From assembly GCA_037893245.1 (NCBI GenBank), contig JBAIAA010000658.1, forward strand, positions 682,001 to 746,000: DNA of 64,000 nucleotides, read 5' to 3'. The stretch is from Crossaster papposus (lineage: Eukaryota > Echinodermata > Asteroidea > Velatida > Solasteridae). Positions 24,901 through 36,900 of this stretch are shown here, piece after piece; position 1 is the stretch's first letter, and each line of letters opens with the position of its first letter. The notes under the pieces are model-generated. The model worked only from the letters and a program-made list of their open reading frames with translations. It was not told the origin of the DNA and searched no databases. The translations under genes and the position numbers were made by a program.

Positions 24901-27900
24901 GACTGCTGCTGCGGTAACGTACCGTCACTGGTGCAGTCCCCCGAGGACTTGGGCTTGTCTGGTGGGATGTAAGTCCCTCCCTTACCGACACACCCAGTCC
25001 TCCCCAACTTACTAGATTTACTCATTTAAATCTAACTTCACTAAAAATAATTCACTCAAATATCACTCTATAAACTCTACAACACTCACTTTATCTTATA
25101 GTTTTCTCACAGCAATGAGGTATCGGTTAAAAACCTGTGAAAATCAGGAGCTGAAAATTTCACGTCGTACCTCGCCTGCGCTAAGAGAAATGCTAACGTA
25201 GAGGATGCTAACGTAGTGCGCATGTCACAGGGCATCGGGGATAGTACACCAGGGGGCACTATTGTAGGTAAAACTCTTAGCAATTTGCCTGCCGGCATAG
25301 GGAACAATGCAAATGTAGTATTTGCTCTACAGGGTAAGTAGAATGCTGTAGACTCAGTGTTTTCCAACGATGGTCAGCTGACCATCAATGGAAATTAATA
25401 GAAAAATCACACGTTTCCTGAAAATGACGGCACATTTTCACAGAATGCTTGAGGCTATTTTTCACTTAAGTCAAGTAAGGTATTTTATAATAATTGGGTT
25501 TTGTTTATGTTTGAAAATGTATTATGTTTAAGGAATTCCTAAACATTTGAGTGAAAAGCCATAAACGAGTATTTAACTGTTTTTCTCAATGAGATTAAAT
25601 CAGTTTTACTATTAGGAGGAAAACAAAACAAAACAAACACATTTTGAAGGACAATTTGAGATTACCTGGAAAAGTTGAGCCAGATACAGGAGATTTCTAG
25701 AGGGATCTTGTTGATCTCGAACATACAGGAGAATTATTTCCAGAAGCTCACACTGATGAAAAAAAAAAAAACTCATCCAAAAAGGTTCAGCAAAAAAAAA
25801 AAAAAACAAGACAAAAACAAGACAATAAAAAAAAACACTATTAAAACACAAAGTTATCCCATGTGCCAAAACCCAAAAATTATACAATGACAAATGTTCA
25901 GTTTGATTTCGTGAGATGTAAACAAATAAACTGTGTTCAAGCTACTAAATTATGTTAGATTCAGCAGACTTTGCCCTTCATGAAGCTGCTAAAGCACAAC
26001 AAAATGCTTAGCATAAAAATTGTTCATTGGCAAAAACAGGGTTAAAAATCAGGTGGTATTGTTTTTGACTAGTATTCAGCTGGTTTTTGCTTTATAGTAG
26101 CCTGAAAGATAAATGGAGTTTTGGCTGGTAACCTGTTTTTACTGAGCAAGACTTGTTTGTGCTCAGAAAATTTTGTGCTTAACAGTTCCATGAAATTGGC
26201 CCCTGATAAATTAAGCTTTCACCAAGTATGGGTTCGGAAATAATCAGAGTTTATGCAGTCACTGGGAAGCAGGAAGGAGTGGAAGGAGGGGAAAGGAGAG
26301 AAGGAAAGAAAGAAAGGAGGGAAGGAAAAGAGAGTTACATGTACAAATGCAATACATGTACCGGTACTGTAGTTACAAAGTTACAGAGTTATGCAATACT
26401 AAACCTGTTCTGTAAGGGCTTGCAGACACCATCGGATGCTATGCCTCTCACTCTGTATTTAAGGCAAACAGAGACCAGTATTTTTTCATATCTCAGAAAC
26501 ACAATATGCTCCATTCAATTTTGTTTTTGTATTAGGCCAGTTTTATAGGTCATGTACAGTACATTATATGCAAAATGTTGATAAATGTGTGATGTTATCA
26601 TGACGACGTCATCAAAAATAACTAGTTTTTTTCACACATACATGTACATGTATAAGGGAAGGTCCGATCATCTCCCTCAGGCCAGATTTTTTTTATTTAC
26701 TGGATTACAAACCTGTCGACTCTGAATAATGCAATTTCAAAACAAAAATAAAAAGAGAACAATTACATTTTTTTCCCGGCGCAGGATTTTCAATATTTTG
26801 AAAAAAATCAATAAAGGGACTGTATTTTTCCCCTACTGCAGAAATCTCAAAGCTATAGAATCGGACTCAATCACTGCACGCAGGAAAATATTTGCGTGTA
26901 TGTGTAGCCAGCGCGTGGTTGGATCAGGCAATTGTAAAAAATCAGTTTAATATACCCGGTATGTAAACTTTAGCACCCCCCCCTATATATACTGGAAAGT
27001 ATCTGTGAAAGTTATAAGTTGACGTCATGTGCTAAGGGTCTATCCCCCTAAAATATTGGCTCTAGAACCGCTCCTGACCAAAGGCCGATTAACGACCATG
27101 CACTGTCCAAGCAATTAGCACCATTCTTCTAAATAGGTGTTCCATTGGCAAGATTAATCAACTGACATTATAACAAACGCCATTTGATGACTAATACTGC
27201 TCTCTAATGTGTACAGTATGCAAGCTTTTGTTATAAATGGATCACTAACAATGCTTTTTAACGCACAAGGTTATTACCAAAACCTTTCGTTGTAATGGGA
27301 ATTTCCTACAATCAGATTTTGTCATAAGTGAATTTTGTCAATAGAAACGTGCGTAGTTTTGCCTAGACCAAGGATACGTGTTTGTAATAACCGGAATTAT
27401 ATCCGTTTTCGTAATAACGGGAGTCGACTGTAGTTCTGTTTTCTTTGTTTATTTCTAATAAGACAGCATTCCCACTTTTGTTTTATGGTGTCATGAATAC
27501 CCAGGTTGATCTAGATACAACTACAAGGAAGAGACTTGCTCATGTTTTGTAAACATGGTGCAAGTAAGAGTTTCAATGATAACGTGTATGTACTGTTCCT
27601 ACCAGTATGACCAATCAATTGGTAATGTTTTGTCAAATAACTAGAATTAAGACCTGAATAAAGAAGTATAAAAGTACACTGCATTAAAGATGGAACACAA
27701 ACAATTTACGTAGCCTCGTTTGTGCAATTTTGTACCAACCATCAATGAACCCCTCTTATGTCTGGTAGGTACCGGTGTGTTGAAACTGGTCTCATACTGC
27801 TGCAGTAACTTATCATACACCTTGGCCTTCTTGAGATTTAAAACACACTCCAAGTACTGCTCCTGTTCACAAAGAAAAATACTTACATTGAGGTATTTTC

Positions 27901-30900
27901 TCTAGCCAGTTTTGGTAGCCAGTTTTGGTAGCCATAATTTAAAGTTTTGAGGGCACTTTTTGTATTATTTAGATGTACATATTTTAGGTCAAGGAATTGA
28001 ATGGTTCTACTGAGAATTTGATTCATCTGCGGCTATGTTGGATCCCAAGATGTCATTGGTCCCTAAATCATGCTACAACCACTGATACAATACCAATATT
28101 TACGTGAAATTAATACATAATACAAATCATGAGAATTCGGGGATTCACAATTTAGATCGGCACGATCGGCATGCATATGATCGAGCCAGCGAGATCATGC
28201 ACAACCATCCCTTCTCTGCTATATCTACCAATTCCTTTTTTTACTTTCCAGTGCATGGAAGTCCCCGATCGGGCCAGAAACTTCTTTATTTCATCAACAC
28301 GAATTCTCTTGAAATTGAAACTGGCCGCCATATTCAGGTTATTGGAACGTGTCAACTGTGAACTGAGAAATTGGCCTCTCTCTGCTGCCCTCTTGGTGGC
28401 GCTCTGAATTGTAACATAATTTGGCCTACACAGTTACAGGTATGACTGAACTGCATATGTATTAGCTCTGGTTTGTTTATTGCATGCTATTAAATTAATT
28501 TCTACAACACCCGAATAAATCCCCACTGTCTGTTTGGTGGATCGATGATTACGCGTATTAAATTATTCGTCCCAACGCACGCGAGTGGCCGGACCACAAA
28601 AATGGAAGTTCCATTGCACGGTGAATAGAACTTCCATTGCACGGTCACGCCATCGGTCGCACTTTGACCAATCAGGTGACAGATGGAATGTTCCATTCCA
28701 CTTGGCTTCGCCTCGTGGAATGGAACATTCCATCTGCCACTTCATGAAATGTATTAGTACCATTGCACTCATAAACATTCATTATTTGTATACTATTTGC
28801 CCAGATAATTCCAGGAAAGGTAATACTTCCATGCCCTATAAGTAACTGCAGTAGCGGGATTCCCCATCTTCTAGGCTATGCCTATTGTCTCCGGTTACTT
28901 TGTTTGTGTGCTCCCTCCATGTTTCAATCATGTTGAAACAGTTCAAAGTAGTTGATTTTACCAAGCCTGTAACTTCCACGCCAAAGATGCCACTGGACTA
29001 GGAACTTTGTGTTCTGTGCCAAGTTGATATAGGAGAGTCCCTACAGTGTCCTGCTAAAACGAAAAGAACTGATGCAGGTGCTGGATACCAGACACTTGAA
29101 GACAATCTGTCAGCATTCAGGAAACTAGAAAGGCTGCCACAAGATGTGGACTTCCGACGACTGGATGAAGGCCAATGGATTGCTGCCACTTTGGCTGCCC
29201 ACCAAGCCAAGTGGCACAGGTCATGCAGGGTAAAATATAACACTACCAAGCTACATACCGGTATGTACAGCGGGTACAGCAGAGAGGTCATTCTGAGGGA
29301 AGCCCTGTCCCCAGTACAAGCACAGATGAGTACAAGCGAACCAGACTAAGGCAGCTTGTGTAAATAACATACGCGACAATGTGTGTTTCTTCTGCCACCA
29401 ACAGCTTGGTTCTGAGTTTCATCAAGTAGCGACACTTGAACTAGATAAACACATTCGCAAGGCTGCAGAGTTTCTAGAGGATACCACTTTGTTAGCCCAA
29501 CTGAGTGCTGGGGACATGGTGGCAAGCGAGGCCAAGTACCACGAAAAATGTTTAAAATCCAAGTACAACCGCGTGAGGGCAGCAAAAAGGCTTGCTGAGC
29601 AAAGCCAGAGCACAGTACAGTAGATGTCATTTCAGCAGTAGTCCTGGCTGAACTGATAACGTACATAGAGGAAACTGCTAAAAAGGAGGACACTGCTCCT
29701 GTATTCAAGATGGCAGACCTCACCAAGCTTTGCACAACGAGAATGCAACAGTTCAGAGTTGAGCTGGAAACACGAGTCCATACAACTCAATAAAGCATAT
29801 CCTGGCACACTTCCCTGATTTACAGGAGCACAGGAAGGGAAGAGATGTCCTGCTGGTGTTTGAGGAAGACATTGGCAGTGTCCTTGCCAAGGGATGTCAA
29901 CATGACATTGACAGTGATGCTGTGCACCTGGCACGAGCTGCACGGATTATCAGGAAGGATATGTTCCAGTCATCTCAGCCTTTCAATGGTTCCTTCGCAG
30001 ACAAATGTCAAGAAGAGTGTGTGCCACAACTGCTGCTGACATTGGTCTCCAATGATGTTAGAGGGCGCCGGCATCAGAGATCAGGCACGTCAGTCATCGG
30101 CATCGGCGTCTGTGACAATAGCTCAACTTCTCAAATACAACAGTGTGAAGCATGAGGAGAGGTGCAGGCACAGACGTACGACACAGCATCAGTCAAGAGA
30201 CTTCCTTGCCAATATATCTTTGCTTGATGCTTCATGCCCATACGAGAAAGAGGGAACTGGTTGACACAGTATCTGGACTAGGGATCAGCATTTCATAAGA
30301 TAGAGTGCTACAGATCTCTGCTAAGCTGGGAAACGGGGTTTGCCAGCGCTTTCAGTACTAGTACTAGTACTAGTACTAGTACTACCTCGAAATAGTACTA
30401 GCCCGGTGTACAAAGTCTAGCGAAAACTGCTCCGGGCTACCCAGACCCACTTCCTTGGTTGCCCGGTGGGCTAGTGAAAAATTCAGTAACCTACCTGTAA
30501 AGGTTTAGTTCAAAATACATGTTAAAATTGTTATTGTCTTTTTGTGTATTAAATAAATATCGGATCAGTATAAACTGAGTATAAACTGTCTTTTGTTTGT
30601 GTTTTTCGGAATGATTATCGCTAGCCTGGGACTGGGAGCGCTCGATCCACGCGTGCATGCAGTGCACTGCGATCTCATGAACAGAGTAGACTGGAGGGCT
30701 TCAGTGAGATTAGTATAGTATAAACTACGGCGCAGGGTACCGCACATACATGTATGTGCACTATTCTCTTTCACATCGTTAAGCCTTTCTTACCATAACG
30801 GCCCACTGCGTAGCTGTATAGTACATGAGCGTTCTGCCGTGTCACTAGTAGTAGCGTCTGATAAAGAGTCTGTTCAGAACAGCGCCCTCTGTGTACGTGA

Positions 30901-33900
30901 CTACGAATGTACGTACGTGTACGTACCACTGACCTCTAGAGGTCTTTGGTACGTACATGTACGTGCGCGCGGGCGCCAAACGAATAGTTTTGTGCATTGT
31001 GCATACGGGCTAGCAAAAATGTAAACGGGCTAGTAAAATCTGCAGTTTGCTAGCCCGGTGGGCTAACCAGGAAAAAAAAGTTAGCGCAAGGCCTGAGGTG
31101 GTCTGTCTCCCAAAGCTCCGTGATGAGGTGTTCACCACATCAGCTGTGGATAATATAGACCACAATCCCAGCTTCACGACAGCACACGACTCCTTTTACG
31201 GAACTGGTATTTCATTGATACAACATCCAGACTATTACAATCAAGGCACAGACCGAGGTACATGTATTGTCATCATTGGGGGTGTATCCAATGTCAAGAC
31301 TATGGGTGACCTTCCACAGTATTACACAGATGTACAGCCAGTCACTTCACCTGCCAAAAAGCCCCCTGTACCAGCTGGAACCCAGGCGTCACTGCAGAGG
31401 AATCCTGCACAAGCTAAACTGCATAAAGAGAAGAGGTGGCTTTAGGCTGTGAAGGATGCATGTGACAGTGATGACACGCAGAGTCCAGGAAACATTTCTT
31501 GGGCTGCACATCACGCAGAGAGCCAAACAGCCCAGGATGTTACTATCACAGTCACACACACTGCCTTGTTTCCCCTCTTCCATGACCAAGCTCACTCAGT
31601 GGCAATGATCCGCCATGCCATGGATGTCGTGAAAGCAGCGATCAATGAGCTAAACCTGGATATACACCCGTCGTGACACTGGACCAACGACAATATGCGA
31701 TCGCCAAGCAGGTGCAATGGAACTGGCCAGACACACATGGTGAAGATCTATTCGTGATCATGCTGGGTGGTCTACACAGAGAGATGGCAGCTTTGAAGAC
31801 AGCAGGAGACTGGCTGCAGGACAGTGGTTGGACACAGGCATTGGTTCAGGCCGAGATAGCAACAGCTGGCACAGCCGACTTCTTGCATGCAGCTCACGTA
31901 CAAGACGCGCCTACCAGGTAACTGCTGCTGCCCTGCACATACTTCAGCATCATGCATATGACAGATACAACGAAAGAGCGACTGCAAGAGATGAGGAACC
32001 ATTGGAGTTCGAGGCATAGTGTGGCCTGAGAGCAGAGGCATGTCCCCAGTTTCAGTACTGGAGCACTGTACTTCACCTGGAGCTCTGTATACTCCTCTAC
32101 AAACGTTCACTTAGAGAGTCCAACTTCAGGCTCTACATGGACACCCTACCAGAGCTAGCTGCATGGTTTGCCGCATTGGACCACGTCCACTATGCTCGCT
32201 GGTTTCCAGTGCACATCAGGGACATGGTTAGCCTTGCAGAGAAACACCCAGATGTTGCTGCCAAGTTTCAGGCAGGCCACTCCACATCCAAGAAGACCAG
32301 GCATGCTTTTTCCGCCATCGCCTTAGACCAGGCACATGAACAAAACAATGTCACAGTCAAAGGCGATGGCAGAGCAGTGAGCCGCACTGAAAATCCAAGT
32401 GCCCTTCGACGGTGGATGGTGGCTGGCCCCGAAGTTGCTCGGATCATCACATAATTTGAGACCTCACAACAACTGCACCAAAGGAGAGAGCACACCCAAC
32501 ACCATGAGCAAACCGACGGTGTACAGAAGAAGTTCGTCCAAGATGTCCGTGCACTGACAACAGTCATCGAAGAGATGGGCAACCCATTTGAAGAGGAAAG
32601 CACCGACTTGCTGGTTCTGGACACACACGAGATCTTGGGCCCGGCTGCTGTAGAGACTGTGCGTACAGCTGTGCAGATGGGGCAAGATCAGTTCCATTTA
32701 TTTGAGAAGGAACGTCTGGCAGACAGATCCAAACCACTCAATTATGTAATCAAACGCAACAAACTCCCGTTGTTTGCATCCATCAAGGCCAAAGCTGCCC
32801 ACAAGAGCAAGCAACAACTAGCCTCTGCAAAGAGCGATTCAGAGCTCTTTTCCAGACTATACATCGCATGCCAAACCAGAGATGGCGATCTCGAGCACTT
32901 CTTTAACCCTTTGCACGCTATCGGCGACTCCAGTCGCCCAGCGCATTTATTCCCACACTGCTATCGGCGACCACAGTCGCCCGCGACAACGTTCTATTTA
33001 TAAATGAATGAATATGACAAACCATTGACCCCTGACCCTCACCCGGGTACCATTGAATAGATGATTACGAGGCTAACGTTGTTCAATCATAAATTCACAC
33101 TCGTTTCTTACAAAATTCTCTGCTATTTTCGATTGAAAATCTGTCCGTTCCGCTGTTCAAGTGTTCAATAGACGCCGGAGCTGCATTTCAGGAGATTTTC
33201 GGGGACTCAGACTCTGGAAATTCGGAATTTGAAGGCCTTTTTCAGGACGATTATGTCAACGATAGTGTCGACAACGAGTATGCCAGTGTGTACGAGAACG
33301 TGTTGAAGGTTCTATTGATGACGATGGTAGTGATGGGGCACAACGCGACGATGGCCCCGGTGAAGTTCGCCAGCAAGCGGGAGGTGTTGCGGCTTCTAAC
33401 GCGGCTCGGATCGCAGCTCGTAATGATGCATTTCGGAGGGCATACCACCACGACTAGCTGATAATTTTAGCCATCCTCACGGCCACCAATGGATAGGAAA
33501 TTTCATACTGAACAAATAGTTTATGTTGCATTTTCCTATAAAACACACTTATCATTGAGTAAATAGCTTCGGAACATAATAGTGTGCATTACTTAGTGAC
33601 TTTCATAGGAAATCCAGCACCATGGGAATACGTGTGTATATGAATGGTAGCGTGCTAAGGGTTAAACATCCACCAGCACTCTCGCAAAATGGACGACTAC
33701 GCTTTGGTACCAAAGCTGACTTGCTGGAGCCCTTAGAACAGCTTGTCGAAGCAAAGTTGGACCCACCACAAGTCTTTTCTGTGATCCTCGATGGAGCTGC
33801 AATAGTTCAAATGCCGAGTCCAGGCCAGAGCAAAATATTTTTTGGCTATGCCACAGAAGTATTCGTTCCATACATTCTGTCACAGCTCAACACTGATCTC

Positions 33901-36900
33901 GTCTAGATCTAGTGTGAGACCGCTATGCAAAGTCAGGCAGCCTGAAGGCAACTGCAAGGGCCAACAGAGGCAAGGGAATTCGAAGACGTGTCACTGGCTT
34001 TGCTACCGGGGAACTGGAACAGTTTACGCCGTGTCGACGAGAACTAGGAGGAACTCTTCAGCTTTCTGTCTAAGCAGGTAGCGGAGTCCATCGATGTTCC
34101 AGACCAACAGGTGGTTGCTACTGACGGTGAACAGGTAATCTGTATGATATGTATTGCCCTGTACAGATGTACTTACCTACTTTGTTAAATGATGCACCTG
34201 AAATAAATTAATAAAGGTCAATGCCATGCAGATTCATGTCAGATTTGTTTCGTGCCCACCTCCACAAACTCATTCAGAATTCCGCTGCTCGACTGATAAC
34301 TGGAACCAGATTTCGGGAGAGTATTACTCCAGTGCTTCGGGATCTACATTGGTTGCCAGTTGAACAGCGGATTCGATTCAAAATCCTTGCCATTACATAT
34401 AGGATAATTGAGAATGTCAATGCGCCGATCTATCTCACTGACCTGGTTGGTCTCCGCGTTCCGCAGAGATCAACAAGGCAGAGTAGTGAGATTCGGCTGG
34501 AGCCTCCACCTGTGAATTCTACGAGGACTAAGTACTATGGAAATCGTGCTTTCTCAGTTGTTGCTCCCATGGTATGGAATGATCTTCCATCAAACATTCG
34601 TACAGCCCACAGCTATGAATCTTTTAAGTCATTGGTTAAAACTCATTTGTTTCGTTCTTATTATGGTAGTCGTTGTTTACTTTAAGTTTTTTATTCTTCT
34701 TGTTCAACTTTTTAACTTTAACTGTTATTGTCACTATGTACAGTGTGCTGAGATAATTGTATGTGGTGCACTTTAAACAATAATTGATTAGATTAGATTA
34801 GAATTCACATATTACATTACGGTAGTTTTAATGCTTACACCAACATGTCATTGCTGTACCACCCTGTGAAGACACAGCCTCCTTGGCACCGTGCAATCAC
34901 GAGGAAGCAGACACACGTATGATATGGTCCACACAGCAGCTGCTATAAAATCTGGACACCGCAGAGTACTCATCTGCACCGTGGACACAGATGTGGTGGT
35001 TCTCGCTGTGTGGATGGCCCAGGAGCTTCATGAGGTAGTGGACGAACTCTGGCTAGCGTTTGGGACTGGGAAGAATTTCTGCTACATAGCAGCCTACAAG
35101 CTGGCTGCTACCCTGGGGCCGGACAAAGCCAAGGCACTGCCAGTCTTTCATGCAATCACAGGGTGTGATACCGTCTCGAGCTTCGCAGGTCGTGGCAAGA
35201 AAACAGCATGGGCAGTATGGGAGACTTTTCCAGAAGTGAACAATGCATTCCTGGACCTGGCATCTGCACGAATTGAGGTTTTGGAGGATACATTGGCAAC
35301 CCTGGAGAGATACGTAGTGCTCCTGTACGACCGTACATGCACATGTTCTGAGGTGAACCTGGCAAGAAAGAAACTCTTTGCAAAGAAAGTGCGATCACTT
35401 GAAGCAATACCTCCAACACGGGCAGCCCTAGAACAACACGTGAATAGAGGAACTTACCAGGGTGGGCATTGTTGGGGACAGTCTCTTGTCCCACACTGCA
35501 CTCTCTCATCACCATGCGACTGGGGGTGGGTGGACAATGACGGACAGTTCGATCCTCTGTGGACAACACTACCAGAAGCTGCCAAGTCCTGCTATAAACT
35601 GATCTCGTGTGCGTGCAAAAAAGGTTGCAGTGGGAGATGCAAGTGCAAGAAAGCGGCTCTACAATGCACAGCACTATGTGCCTGTGATGGTGACTGCTCA
35701 CAATGAGTACAGAACTGTGTCACTTGGCATGACTTCATGCAACACGCTAGCTAGTCGTCTTGCTGAACGTGTGATGCACAACATACATAATATCTATGTG
35801 GAGTATCAGTTGAATATGAATTAAAACATATTTCAATACAACCATTCAATTCCTTGACCTCAAATGTGTACATCTAGACACCAGAATAAAGTCTACATCT
35901 GACATAGAACCAGATATATCGGTCTGCAGATTTCTGGAAGCTGCCATCTTGAAATCCAATATGGCGGCAGTAAATCAACTTCTAAGTATAACCATTCAAT
36001 TCCTTGACCTCAAGTTTGTACACCTAGACACTAAAATCAAGTCTCTAGCTGGTATAGAACCAAAAATATTTGTAATTAAAGATTTGTATAGCGACAATTT
36101 TGAAATCCAATATGGCGGCCAGAAAATGTTCTCAATATAATATTCTTTCATTCTGCCAAATTTGGTGCTTCCATCACAAAATGCACAATTGGTTTGCTAT
36201 GCCGCTGCACTATATGTACAACGTGATGAAAATAAATAAGGGATATTAAAGTCTTTGATTTAATAAAGTTTTTATGAAATTTTGTTTGATCTGTGTTTCG
36301 TTTTTGACGCCTTTTTAATGCGTGTAAACGTATGTACATGACGTTAACCCTAACTCCCTCACCATTGTTATTGAACAATACAATTCCTTCAAAATCCTCC
36401 AACTTCCTTTGTTGTGTAAGGAGTTAGGGTTAAACATATGTACATGATGTACAATATTATCTAAAATAAAAGAATTATATAAGAAAGTCAAGATAGTTTT
36501 GTGCATAATGAAAGTTACTCAGTATTGTGTTCTTACACATATGCAGGGGGGCCGAGGGTCTATTTTTCACAGTGCATTGTGAAAGACTGTCAACAAATGT
36601 TCGCTAATTTTCTACAATGCTTGCCTAGTCATCCTATGTGGCAGAAACACCACTCATACTACATGTATTATGCACCATTGCTCCTTAGGCTTGCACGCGG
36701 TGCTAAATTTGAGGTGATTTGGACGGTAGTCTACAAGGGGCCGATACTCGCATGCTAATTCCTACTTTTGCCCAAACCCAAAAGTCATACTTCTCTTTGC
36801 CTTTTCCTACTTCATGTAACTCTACATAAACCCTGCCTACTGGGATTTTGTCCTTCAAGCGAGACAATTGCAACTCCCTATCCTAAGCAAAGAGGGTTTA

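Larger units (their letters stand above)
19874..25355 (-). mobile_element. DIRS-type retrotransposon, nearly full length but inactive
   Basis: This element of about 5.5 kb encodes, on the minus strand, a gag-like protein, a reverse transcriptase, RNase H and a tyrosine recombinase. Such elements reverse transcribe RNA and reinsert a circle by recombinase instead of integrase, leaving no target duplication. Inverted terminal repeats of about 155 bp lie at 19874-20028 and 25201-25355. An internal complementary region near 20105-20125 matches the outer end of the left repeat. Frameshifts, a small tandem duplication and loss of the recombinase C-terminus make it non-functional. It inserted in NUP188 intron 10, in the same orientation as the gene. 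Confidence 0.92.
28930..35706 (+). pseudogene. Large mobile gene with C2HC modules, FEN/PIN-like nuclease motifs and a CXC domain; broken
   Basis: A decayed gene runs through several plus frames from an ATG at 28930, with a stop at 28999. At the N-terminus are two similar modules, ELCVLCQ...KWHRSCRVKY and NVCFFCH...KYHEKCLKSKY, each a C-x2-C plus H-x2/3-C pattern. The middle carries VDNIDHNPSFTTAHDSF, HGEDLFVIMLGGLHREMAAL and DHVHYARWFPVHIRDM. The C-terminal half carries VILDGAAIVQ, HEEADTR, TVDTDVVVLAV and ITGCDTVSSF, acidic motifs in the order seen in FEN/XPG 5' nucleases. It ends with the cysteine array CACKKGCSGRCKCKKAALQC, a tesmin/TSO1-like CXC domain. I recall many similar multi-copy genes in invertebrates. 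Three insertions and about ten frame changes or stops inactivate this copy. The nuclease assignment is inference. Confidence 0.75.
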
